Part shown: piece after piece, positions 1-6,712 of the stretch
Numbering within the stretch: the first letter of the stretch is position 1
Layout of the letters: the number at the start of each line of letters is the position of its first letter
Origin: a bacterium
Lineage (GTDB): Bacteria; Babelota; Babeliae; Babelales; Vermiphilaceae
Assembly (NCBI GenBank): GCA_030672115.1
Contig: DAOVGZ010000025.1
Location: forward strand, 1-11,693
DNA: 11,693 nucleotides
Direction of reading: 5' to 3'
Made by a program: the position numbers and the translations under genes
Notes under the pieces: generated by a model
The model's database searches: none
What the model was told of the DNA's origin: nothing
What the model saw: the letters and a program-made list of their open reading frames with translations, nothing else

Positions 1-284
1 ATCATATCGTTAGGGTTTTGTGCGTGTGCGTTGATATTTGCGCCGTTATCAAGAAGTAATTTTACCATTTCTGTTTTGCCTTGTGTTGTTGCTCCAATTA
101 AAGGAGTGGCTCCTTTATCGTTAACATTTTCAAGATATTCATTTTTTTTAATGGCTTTTTTAATGTCTGGTAAATCAGTATTTGTTTTCCAATAAAAATG
201 AGGTAAAAGTACAATAGAAATAGTTAGCAATAAAAATGCTAATTTTAAACAGAGAGTGCATATAATCATCTTTTTATTTTTCAT
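1..284 (-). CDS. Ankyrin-repeat protein with N-terminal signal/anchor, partial
   Basis: This is the N-terminal 94 codons of a minus-strand gene that runs off the left edge. It begins at an ATG (284-282) preceded by an AAAAAGGC ribosome-binding site. The protein opens with a Lys-rich N-region (MKNKKM) and a hydrophobic stretch at about residues 7-28, so it is probably exported or membrane-anchored. Residues from about 40 read as ankyrin repeat: an 'N..DKGATPLIGATTQGKTEMVKLLLDNGANINA' style pattern, with the TPL turn, the LLLDNGA helix-loop and the start of the next unit. Ankyrin repeats bind other proteins and are abundant in host-associated bacteria, but the target here cannot be read. The gene is divergent from carD, with about 170 bp between the two starts. 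Family call is solid; export and role are inference. Confidence 0.85.
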   Translation of the reverse strand, partial: MKNKKMIICTLCLKLAFLLLTISIVLLPHFYWKTNTDLPDIKKAIKKNEYLENVNDKGATPLIGATTQGKTEMVKLLLDNGANINAHAQNPNDM

Positions 285-370
285 TTTATTGCCTTTTTAA
301 AAACCAAAGAACATTTTTGTTTTAGTTTTACCGTAATAAAATTATTAAATGATATTCAATAGATAGACGA

Positions 371-398
371 TTCCATTAAATTTTTTAGGGTGTATACT
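371..398 (+). promoter_or_regulatory. Possible sigma70-type promoter of carD
   Basis: A TATACT box at 393-398 lies about 57 bp upstream of the carD ATG. The -35 candidate TTCCAT (371-376, 16-bp spacer) is weak. Transcription would start near 405, at the beginning of the GC-rich leader. It rests mainly on the -10 match and its position. Confidence 0.35.
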
Positions 399-454
399 TA
401 TTGTGCGGGTTAGTCTTCCTCTGGGGCCGAGCTTCCTTCCTCGAAAGGGTTTGC

Positions 455-979
455 ATGTTCTCTCTAGGTGATAAAGTGGTCTACCCTGGACATGGAGTTG
501 CAAAAATTAGCTGCATTGTTGAAAAAATTATTGCAGGCAATGTCTCTCGATTCTTTGAGCTTAAATTTTTGAATAAAGACATGACTATTTTAGTTCCAAT
601 AAGTAATCTTTCTTCTATTGGTTTGCGACGGTTGAGTTCGGATAAAATTATTGATGATGTTTTTGAAATTCTTTCCAAGCCAGCGAAGTTATGTCACGAT
701 TCAATGCTTAGTAATTGGAACAAAAGAAGTAAGGATTATCAAAACAAATTGCGAACAGGTGATTTATATGAAATTTGTAGAATTTATCGAGAATTAAATC
801 ATCTAGCAGCGAGAAAAGAGCTTTCTTTTGGGGAGAAAACATTATTACTTCAAACTGAATCTTTGCTTGCAGAAGAAATTTCTTTGGTAAAAGACTTGGG
901 TGAGGAAAAAGCTATAGCGCGTTTGCGCTCACTTTTTGTTTCGATTTCTCCGGTTTCATCAGGGATGCATTTAGTATAA
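455..979 (+). CDS. carD: CarD/CdnL family RNA polymerase-binding transcription regulator
   Basis: CarD-family proteins bind the RNA polymerase beta subunit and the upstream edge of the -10 region, stabilising open complexes, notably at rRNA promoters. The N-terminal CarD/TRCF-type RNAP-interaction domain (residues 1 to about 60) shows the family opening FSLGDKVVYPGHGVAKI, followed by strands ending in 'ILVPISNLSSIGLR'. The C-terminal helical DNA-binding domain (about 65-160) keeps the characteristic Trp in SNWNKR (W88) and the 'GDLYEICRIYRELN..REL-type..LSFGEK' helices. Length is 174 aa, normal for the family. I chose ATG 455 because AAAGGG (444-449) sits just upstream and the family opening starts right there. 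An in-frame TTG at 401 would add 18 residues without homology and lies at the expected transcription start. A terminator-like hairpin follows the gene. Confidence 0.9.
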   Translation: MFSLGDKVVYPGHGVAKISCIVEKIIAGNVSRFFELKFLNKDMTILVPISNLSSIGLRRLSSDKIIDDVFEILSKPAKLCHDSMLSNWNKRSKDYQNKLRTGDLYEICRIYRELNHLAARKELSFGEKTLLLQTESLLAEEISLVKDLGEEKAIARLRSLFVSISPVSSGMHLV

Positions 980-980
980 T
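975..980 (+). promoter_or_regulatory. Candidate -10 box (TATAAT) upstream of miaA
   Basis: A perfect TATAAT overlaps the carD stop codon. No good -35 is visible (TTTCAT at 954-959 is weak and too close). If used, transcription would begin near 987, and the leader would contain the 1008-1025 hairpin before miaA. In an AT-rich genome a lone -10 match may be chance. Confidence 0.25.
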
Positions 981-1007
981 AGTTTTTGATTTAATAATAA
1001 GTTGTTT

Positions 1008-1034
1008 GGAGCCTTTATAGGCTCCTTATATTTT
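1008..1034 (+). terminator. Short GC stem-loop with T-rich tail after carD
   Basis: GGAGCC (1008-1013) pairs perfectly with GGCTCC (1020-1025) around a TTTATA loop, followed by TTATATTTT. The stem is only 6 bp but almost all GC in an AT-rich setting, and it has an interrupted T tail, so it looks like an intrinsic terminator for carD. It ends only about 15 bp before the miaA start, so it could also act as an attenuator for reading into miaA. Confidence 0.6.
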
Positions 1035-1039
1035 AGACT

Positions 1040-2020
1040 ATGAATAAAAAAAAAGTACCATTTTCTCTTTGTATATATGGCCCAACGGCTTCGGGGAAAA
1101 CTGATTTCGCTTTAGAGCTTGCACAGGCTATACCAGCAGAAATTATCAATGGTGATATGGGACAATTTTATACCCCTATGTCAATTGGAACAGCAAAGCC
1201 TGATTGGAAGAATGAACCGGTTAAACATCATCTTTTTGATCTTATTAATGAACCAAAACGGTTTACTGTTTGTGAGTATCGTCGCTTAGTTATTGATGTT
1301 GTTCATGATATCTGGAGTCGTGGAAAATTGCCGATTATTGTTGGTGGTTCTGGTTTTTATTTAAAATCTATTTTTTTTCCACCGTGTGATGGTTTAAGGG
1401 CAGATTTTATTTATAAAAAAGATGCTTCTAGTAACGAGTCGTTATGGGAACAACTCAATATTGTTGATTCAAAACGAGCGAGGCAGATTGATAAAGCAGA
1501 TGAATATCGTTTAAAGAGAGCGTTAGCTATTTGGCAACAAACGGGGAAAAAACCATCTGAATTCGCTCCAAAATATGAACCTCCATTTGATTTTTTATTA
1601 ATAAATTTAGATCGGGACCGAAAAGAATTGTACGAAAGAATTGATAGACGTACGGCTATAATGTTGCAAGAAGGTTGGATTGAAGAAGCGCAATTTTTAC
1701 TTGGTACTCAATGGGAACCTTTTTTGTATGAAAAAAAGGTAATTGGGTATGATATTTTATTTAATTACCTTAAAAGTGCAAAAACAAAAGATGATTTATT
1801 ATATGCGCAAAAAGAAATTCAAAAAGTTACACGTCACTATGCAAAAAGACAGCAAACCTTTTTTAAAAGCTTAAAACGGCAATTGCAACAAGCTTTAATT
1901 AATTGTTGTGGTGTTGATTGCAAGCAAAAAGTAGAGTCTGTTGACTTGACTTTATTAGACCGTCATTTATACATAAAGCAGTTATCAAAACGGTTATGGC
2001 CACATTTAAAAAAAGTGTAA
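1040..2020 (+). CDS. miaA: tRNA dimethylallyltransferase
   Basis: MiaA transfers a dimethylallyl group from DMAPP to N6 of A37 in tRNAs reading UNN codons, the first step of i6A/ms2i6A synthesis. The 326-aa protein has the P-loop GPTASGKT (residues 14-21), the acidic D39 of the catalytic motif, the conserved SIGTAKP segment (48-54) that contacts tRNA, the VGGSGFYLKS motif (101-110), and a C-terminal 'VIGYDILFNYL' and 'TRHYAKRQQTFF' region matching the family's CVGYRQ and TRQLAKRQ-WF segments. The usual DS of the catalytic motif reads DM here (M40). The start is fixed: a TAG stop lies 6 nt upstream in frame and no other early Met exists. No Shine-Dalgarno sequence precedes it. The next gene begins 4 bp after the stop, so this looks like the first gene of the long + strand cluster. 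Confidence 0.95.
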   Translation: MNKKKVPFSLCIYGPTASGKTDFALELAQAIPAEIINGDMGQFYTPMSIGTAKPDWKNEPVKHHLFDLINEPKRFTVCEYRRLVIDVVHDIWSRGKLPIIVGGSGFYLKSIFFPPCDGLRADFIYKKDASSNESLWEQLNIVDSKRARQIDKADEYRLKRALAIWQQTGKKPSEFAPKYEPPFDFLLINLDRDRKELYERIDRRTAIMLQEGWIEEAQFLLGTQWEPFLYEKKVIGYDILFNYLKSAKTKDDLLYAQKEIQKVTRHYAKRQQTFFKSLKRQLQQALINCCGVDCKQKVESVDLTLLDRHLYIKQLSKRLWPHLKKV

Positions 2021-2024
2021 TAGT

Positions 2025-2711
2025 ATGAATAATTCACAAGATAATTTTGAAAAGAATGAAAAAAAATCAAAAGAAATTGGTATTTTTTTAACTGCAAAAC
2101 AAACAAGTTGGGTTGTTTGTTCAATTATTTTTGTTCGTTTTTTTGTTTTTATTTCCGGTTATTTCTTAGGGAAGAAAAAAGCAGTAGAAAAATTCTATAG
2201 TAAAATTCAGCAAGATTCATTTGCTGACCATATTTATTATTCGATGTGTTCAATGTATGACAAAATTGATGATCAACAAGAAAATAAAGATAATGTTGAA
2301 CCTCGAATTATTGTCGATCAAACAATTGCATTATCTCAAGAAAAAATAAACAATGATGATTCAGAGGTAGTAAAAAAGAATACTAATAAATCTGAAAAAG
2401 AAAAAACGATTGTTGCTGAAATTGAAAAATCTGAATCTGTTATTGCGCAAGAGAAAAATGACTGTCAATATTATGCAGAGTTGATAGGATTTGGAACCTC
2501 AAAAGCTGCTGATAAGTTTGCTCGACGTTTACAAGATGACAATGTTATTGTTTCTGTTAAAAAACGTAAAAGCAAGACAGCTCGAGGAAAAGTAATTATT
2601 TGGTATCAAGTTGTTAGCCAGGCGTTTAGTGATAAGAATGATCTTATTGCTTTCGTTGATGATATTTCAGCTCAAGAACGGCTAAAAGATGTACGTATAG
2701 TTACGTGCTAG
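2025..2711 (+). CDS. Membrane-anchored SPOR-domain protein
   Basis: The 228-aa protein has a short cytoplasmic N-terminus, one transmembrane segment (about residues 28-49, WVVCSIIFVRFF...), a charged low-complexity linker rich in Lys/Glu/Asn (about 80-146), and a C-terminal SPOR-type domain (148-227). The last reads as two alpha/beta halves: 'YYAELIGFGTSKAADKFARRLQ' and 'WYQVVSQAFSDKNDLIAFVDDI'. SPOR domains bind glycan strands lacking stem peptides, typically at the division septum, as in FtsN and DamX. The architecture (TM, linker, SPOR) matches such septal proteins, but the specific role is inferred. It lies 4 bp after miaA and has no clear ribosome-binding site, which suggests translation by reinitiation from miaA. 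SPOR assignment is by pattern, moderately sure. Confidence 0.75.
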   Translation: MNNSQDNFEKNEKKSKEIGIFLTAKQTSWVVCSIIFVRFFVFISGYFLGKKKAVEKFYSKIQQDSFADHIYYSMCSMYDKIDDQQENKDNVEPRIIVDQTIALSQEKINNDDSEVVKKNTNKSEKEKTIVAEIEKSESVIAQEKNDCQYYAELIGFGTSKAADKFARRLQDDNVIVSVKKRKSKTARGKVIIWYQVVSQAFSDKNDLIAFVDDISAQERLKDVRIVTC

Positions 2712-2779
2712 TTTATAAGTTTTTTTTCTATCAGTTTAATAAAGAGTTAGTAATTTTATATTCAAGAAAGGTTTTTTTC

Positions 2780-4750
2780 ATGATTACAAAGATACGTCAG
2801 TTTATAGACAGTAAAGCCGCAAAAGTTCTTCTTATTCTTCTTGTGGCAGCAATTGGAGGTCTTTTTACCTTGCCTCTTATGTTCAAAAAGGGATCTGGTG
2901 GACCATGGATAGCAAAAATAAATGGAGTTTCTCCTTCTTATAATGACTTTTCAAAAAAAGTTATGACAAATGAACGGCGCATAAGAGATTTTCGCGCACA
3001 ATATGGTCAACTCGCTGATATGCTTATGCAATCAATGGGGATGAATCTGAATCCACAAGTTTTGGCTGCAAATCAACTTATTCAAGAAGAACTTCTTAAT
3101 CAGTTAGTTGATAAACTCGATATTCACGTAGATGCTCAATATGTAGAAGATATGCTTGTAGATCCCAATGCTATTTTTGGAGAGCTTTCAGAAGTTATTC
3201 CTCCTGCAGTGTATGATTTTGAGCGTGGTGGAATTGACTCTATGAAGTTAAAAAATTATTTGCGTAGATTTGGTATTACCATTACTGAATTTGAAGAAGA
3301 AATTCAACGATTGGTTAAGCGTAACTTTGTTCTTAAATTGGCTCTTGGCGCTTCTTATGAACCTCAATCTATGATTCGCTCTGCGTTTATTCAAAAACAT
3401 GTACCACGTAATTTTTCTGTACTTACTTTTGATTTTGAAAAATATCTTAAGGATGTAAAATCAGAACCTATTTCTAAGAAAGATTTAAAAATATTTTTTG
3501 ATGAACAAAATAAAAAACATAAGCGTTATTTTGTCCCAGAAAAACGATCTGGTATGTTGTGGGAGTTTGATGCGCAAAGTTATGGTTTAGTTCTTGATCA
3601 GGATGAAGTTGAGTCTTACTATAATGGCCATAGACAAAGAAAGTATGTTGAAGCTCCTGTTAAACTAGAAGTTCGCAGAATTTTTATTAAAGATTCTAAT
3701 GCTCTTTCTCCAACTCAAGCAATCAAACCGTTAAAAGTTAAAGCTATTGATTTACATAAAGAGTTGATAGCCGATTCTTCTTTATTTGCGCAAAAAGCAA
3801 AAGAGCTTTCTGATGACAAAGAAAGTGCAAAAAATGGTGGGCTTTTACCTGTCTTTTCTCGTGGGACGTATGAACGTGATTTTGAAAAGGCAGCGTTTTT
3901 ATTAAAAAATGATGCTGATATTTCTAAAGTAATTACAACAAAAGATGGGTATGAAATTGTTCAACGTGTACGTAGAATTTCGGCAGTTGTAAAACCTTTG
4001 AGTGCAGTAAAGTCTGAAATTAAAAACACTCTACTTGAAAAGAAGTTCAAAAATCAGTTCTATAAAGATATGAAGCGATTTATTCGTGGAGATCATAAAG
4101 ATACTTATAAAGATGAGCTTCTTGCTAAAAAAAGAAAAGTGGTTGCAATAGATCCAATGGAAAAAGCAGACAATAAGCTTGCAAAGTCTCTTTTTAAGAA
4201 AAAATCAGGTGAATATAGCTTTTATATAGATGGTGGTCGTGGTTTTGTTGTTCAAACAACAAAAATAAACAAGCGTTTTCTTCCGGCACTAGAAGCTGCT
4301 AAGATTACGGTTGAAACTGATATGTATGAGCAACGGGCAAGTAAAGCGCTTGTAAAAGCAATGAGCTCAGCTCAAGAAAAAGCAAAAACAGGATCTTTGG
4401 ACAGTTTGAAAGTTGAATTTGATGCAAAAATGCAAACAACAGGCATGATAAAACCTGATGATGCTGATAAAATGAAGGCTCTTAAAAAAAGAGGTCTACC
4501 TGTTGATCAAATGTTGGCTTTAGAAAAAGTTGGCATGATTGGTAGCTCAATGGGAGCTGCAGATGGTTATCTCTTTAAGGTTGAGGCAGTAGAGTCATTT
4601 AGTGAGGATGAGTTTATTCAAGCTAAGGCTGAAATTAATAAAACTCTTAAAGTAGAAGGATCACAGCTTGTTGTTGCAGCTCTGGTTGCGTTTTTGCACA
4701 GGACAGCTAAAATAGAAGTAAACAAAACTATTGTTAACATAGGTGAATAA
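2780..4750 (+). CDS. PpiD/SurA-like membrane-anchored peptidyl-prolyl isomerase
   Basis: The 656-aa protein has one N-terminal membrane anchor (about residues 14-35, AAKVLLILLVAAIGGLFTLP), so the body should lie outside the cytoplasmic membrane. Residues about 45-230 form a SurA_N-like chaperone region beginning 'WIAKINGVSPSYNDFSKKV' and including 'LLNQLVDKLDIHVDAQYVEDML'. Residues about 292-402 look like a PpiC/parvulin rotamase domain, with 'VRRIFIK', 'AKELSDDKESAKNGGLLPVFSRG' and 'VITTKDGYEIVQ'. A long C-terminal region follows, as in PpiD (E. coli PpiD is of similar size). PpiD proteins help fold exported proteins as they leave the Sec translocon. I chose ATG 2780 because AAAGG (2767-2771) sits 8 nt upstream and the anchor topology fits; an upstream in-frame GTG (2705) would overlap the SPOR gene. 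recA follows closely. Confidence 0.82.
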   Translation: MITKIRQFIDSKAAKVLLILLVAAIGGLFTLPLMFKKGSGGPWIAKINGVSPSYNDFSKKVMTNERRIRDFRAQYGQLADMLMQSMGMNLNPQVLAANQLIQEELLNQLVDKLDIHVDAQYVEDMLVDPNAIFGELSEVIPPAVYDFERGGIDSMKLKNYLRRFGITITEFEEEIQRLVKRNFVLKLALGASYEPQSMIRSAFIQKHVPRNFSVLTFDFEKYLKDVKSEPISKKDLKIFFDEQNKKHKRYFVPEKRSGMLWEFDAQSYGLVLDQDEVESYYNGHRQRKYVEAPVKLEVRRIFIKDSNALSPTQAIKPLKVKAIDLHKELIADSSLFAQKAKELSDDKESAKNGGLLPVFSRGTYERDFEKAAFLLKNDADISKVITTKDGYEIVQRVRRISAVVKPLSAVKSEIKNTLLEKKFKNQFYKDMKRFIRGDHKDTYKDELLAKKRKVVAIDPMEKADNKLAKSLFKKKSGEYSFYIDGGRGFVVQTTKINKRFLPALEAAKITVETDMYEQRASKALVKAMSSAQEKAKTGSLDSLKVEFDAKMQTTGMIKPDDADKMKALKKRGLPVDQMLALEKVGMIGSSMGAADGYLFKVEAVESFSEDEFIQAKAEINKTLKVEGSQLVVAALVAFLHRTAKIEVNKTIVNIGE

Positions 4751-4800
4751 TTTTCTATATGAAAAATAAAACAACCAGAACAGACAAAAAGGCTGTTGTC

Positions 4801-5826
4801 ATGAATAATGAGCAATCTTTTAAAAAGAAAGCTTTAGAAGTCACATTTGCTCAAATAGATAAGCAGTATGGTAGCGGAGCGGTTATGCTTTTAGGGCAGT
4901 CAGCTAACAATAAAATAGATGTTATTTCAACAGGCTCTATTTTAATTGATCAAGCTCTTGGAGTAGGTGGATTGCCAACTGGAAGAATTATTGAGATTTT
5001 TGGCCCAGAGGCTTCAGGCAAGACAACGTTAGCCTTGCATGTTATAGCTCAGGCACAAAGAAATGGTGGCATTTGTGCTTTTATTGATGCAGAACATGCT
5101 TTGGATTCGTCTTATTCAAAACGATTAGGCATTAATATTGATGATTTAATTATTTCTCAGCCTGATTATGGTGAGCAAGCTCTTGATATTGCAGAGATGC
5201 TTATTCGCTCTGGAGCAGTTGATGTTATAGTTATTGATTCTGTTGCAGCTTTAGTTCCAAAAGCTGAGCTTGAAGGCGATATGGGGGATGTTCATGTTGG
5301 GCTTCAGGCTCGTTTGATGTCTCAGGCTCTCAGAAAATTAACTTCTGTTGTTCACAAATCAAAAACTGTTTTGATTTTTATAAATCAGCTTCGACATAAA
5401 ATTGGTGGTATGGCTTTTGCTAATAAAGAAACAACTTCAGGCGGAAACGCTCTTAAGTTTTATTCATCAGTTCGTTTGGATGTTCGTAGAATAGCAACAC
5501 TCAAGAGGAATGATGTTCTTTTTGGTAATAGAATCAGAGTAAAGGTAGTTAAAAATAAAGTTGCTCCTCCTTTTAAAAAAGTTGAGCTCGACCTTTTATT
5601 TAATGAAGGTATCTCCAAGGGGCTTGATTTGCTTGATGCAGCGCTTCATTATGGTGTCATTAAGCAGTCTGGGTCGTGGTTTGCTTTTGATGATAAAAAG
5701 ATAGCACAAGGCAGAGATCAAGCTTTAAAATTTTTAAATTCTAATAAAGAAATTGCTGATGCGATCTTTACAAAGGTTTATGAGGTGATATCTTTAAATG
5801 AGAGTGATGCAAAGGTTGCTCTGTAA
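4801..5826 (+). CDS. recA: Recombinase RecA
   Basis: RecA forms ATP-dependent filaments on single-stranded DNA, drives strand exchange and activates SOS-type self-cleavage. Seen here (341-aa numbering): Walker A GPEASGKT (68-75), the catalytic-Glu segment FIDAEHALD, Walker B VIVIDSVAAL, L1 loop EGDMGDVHVGLQARLMSQALRKL-like, and L2 'ETTSGGNALKFYSSVRLDVRR'. I prefer ATG 4801: AAAAAGG lies 8 nt upstream, and the N-terminus then aligns with the usual RecA start (MNNEQSFKKKALEVTFAQIDKQYG). An upstream in-frame ATG at 4759 would add 14 basic residues and has a poorly spaced AGGTGA. L2 carries one extra residue (IGGMAFANKETT against the usual IGVMFGNPETT). No SOS box is visible upstream; it probably shares a transcript with the ppiD-like gene. 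The stop codon lies in a 20-bp palindrome. Confidence 0.97.
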   Translation: MNNEQSFKKKALEVTFAQIDKQYGSGAVMLLGQSANNKIDVISTGSILIDQALGVGGLPTGRIIEIFGPEASGKTTLALHVIAQAQRNGGICAFIDAEHALDSSYSKRLGINIDDLIISQPDYGEQALDIAEMLIRSGAVDVIVIDSVAALVPKAELEGDMGDVHVGLQARLMSQALRKLTSVVHKSKTVLIFINQLRHKIGGMAFANKETTSGGNALKFYSSVRLDVRRIATLKRNDVLFGNRIRVKVVKNKVAPPFKKVELDLLFNEGISKGLDLLDAALHYGVIKQSGSWFAFDDKKIAQGRDQALKFLNSNKEIADAIFTKVYEVISLNESDAKVAL

Positions 5827-5840
5827 ACAATTGTTTACAG
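5821..5840. repeat. Perfect 20-bp palindrome at the recA end / infC leader
   Basis: CTGTAAACAATTGTTTACAG is its own reverse complement with no mismatch. It covers the recA stop codon and lies about 35 bp before infC. As DNA it has the form of a dimeric regulator's operator. As RNA it would fold into an 8-bp stem with an AAUU loop, but no T-run follows, so it is not a normal terminator. The TTGTTT in its right half could serve as a -35 for TATTTT (5854-5859), 17 bp apart, ahead of infC, though this is weak. Confidence 0.6.
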
Positions 5841-5874
5841 TTGGTTATGGAATTATTTTAACCGTAGGTTCATT

Positions 5875-6432
5875 TTGAAAGACAGAAGAAATGAAAGAGG
5901 CTCACGAAAAAACGTGGTCCCTATTAATGAAAACATTCGCGCTGACAAGGTTCAAGTCATTGATCAAAATGGTGTGAATCAGGGAGTTCTTCCGCTTTCT
6001 CAGGCTTTACTTTTGGCCAAAGAAGCTGAATTAGATCTTGTTTTGCTGTCTGAGACAGGCAATCAGGGTGCTCCGGTTACAAAGATTATGGATTTTGGTA
6101 AAGCTTTGTATGAGAAAAAAAAGAAGCTTTCTGAAGCAAAAAAACACCAAAAAATAATTCAGGTAAAAGAAATTAAGCTTCGTCCCACAATTGATACGCA
6201 CGATTATGAAACAAAACTGACTCGTGGTATCAATTTTTTAAGGGATGGAAAACATCTCAAAGTTACGCTCATGTTTAAAGGTCGTGAGGTTGCGACAAAA
6301 AGAGAGCGTGGGAAAGATCTTTTCGATCGAATTAATAAAACATTTGAAGAAAATGATCTTTTAAAGCAGTTAGTGCAAGAAAAAGATTCAGCGGCCGGAA
6401 GATTTTGGTCAAGAATTTATTATTTAAAATAA
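5875..6432 (+). CDS. infC: Translation initiation factor IF-3
   Basis: IF3 binds the 30S subunit, blocks premature 50S joining and proofreads start-codon and initiator-tRNA pairing. The 185-aa protein has the N-domain (about 14-83: 'INENIRADKVQVID..G', 'LVLLSE', 'PVTKIMDFGKALYEKKKK'), a Lys-rich linker, and the C-domain (about 94-185: 'IIQVKEIKLRPTIDTHDYETKL', 'FLRDGKHLKVTLMFKGRE'). There is no usable ATG. The start is TTG (5875) or the ATT directly before it (5872), with AGG at 5866-5868; TTG is better spaced. Rare start codons are a hallmark of infC in many bacteria, where IF3 discriminates against its own message and so autoregulates. infC-rpmI-rplT is the classic ribosomal cluster; here it follows recA instead of the common thrS. 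Confidence 0.95.
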   Translation: MKDRRNERGSRKNVVPINENIRADKVQVIDQNGVNQGVLPLSQALLLAKEAELDLVLLSETGNQGAPVTKIMDFGKALYEKKKKLSEAKKHQKIIQVKEIKLRPTIDTHDYETKLTRGINFLRDGKHLKVTLMFKGREVATKRERGKDLFDRINKTFEENDLLKQLVQEKDSAAGRFWSRIYYLK

Positions 6433-6480
6433 AATATAGTAAAATACATGCCCTTTTTGGGTGTAGGCGGGGAAAATATT

Positions 6481-6678
6481 ATGCCAAAGATGAAAACACA
6501 TTCAGCATCAAAAAAACGTTTTAAAAAGACTGGAAATGGTAAAATTAAAAGAGGTAAAGCTTTTAGGCGTCACCTTTTAACAAAGAAATCAAGGAAGACT
6601 AAACGCGCATTGCGTCATAGTTCATATGTATGTGCTAGTGATGCTGCGAATATCAAAAAGTTGCTTCCTTACGGCTAG
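6481..6678 (+). CDS. rpmI: 50S ribosomal protein L35
   Basis: This small basic protein of the large ribosomal subunit (65 aa) has the family opening MPKMKTHSASKKRFKKTGNGK, the 'RRHLLTKKSRKTKRALR' core and the terminal LLPYG. ATG 6481 is preceded by AGGCGGGGA (6465-6473). An in-frame ATG at 6448 would add 11 non-conserved residues and cover that ribosome-binding site, so it is rejected. It sits 48 bp after infC and 34 bp before rplT, the conserved order. In E. coli L20 represses this translation unit through an RNA structure upstream of rpmI; the short infC-rpmI gap here shows no obvious equivalent. Confidence 0.96.
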   Translation: MPKMKTHSASKKRFKKTGNGKIKRGKAFRRHLLTKKSRKTKRALRHSSYVCASDAANIKKLLPYG

Positions 6679-6712
6679 TCTAGTTTTTATTATTTGATTT
6701 GGAGAATTTAAC

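Noticed and set aside
401..454. Extending CarD upstream to TTG 401
   Set aside because: The extra 18 residues show no family similarity, TTG 401 would lie only 3 nt after the -10 box, and ATG 455 has a good AAAGGG ribosome-binding site at the family's normal start.
916..929. AGCGC-GTTT-GCGCT hairpin inside carD
   Set aside because: It is a short stem within coding sequence with no T-tail; it is most likely a by-product of the coding sequence.
2705..2779. Extending the PpiD-like gene to GTG 2705, or a promoter with TATATT at 2757-2762
   Set aside because: The extension overlaps the SPOR gene and gives an aromatic-rich stretch ahead of the real anchor. The TATATT has no good -35, and transcription would start inside the ribosome-binding site.
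4700..4800. SOS/LexA box upstream of recA
   Set aside because: I looked for a LexA-type palindrome (Gram-positive or CTGT-N8-ACAG form) and saw none; GTTAAC at 4734-4739 is too short to count.
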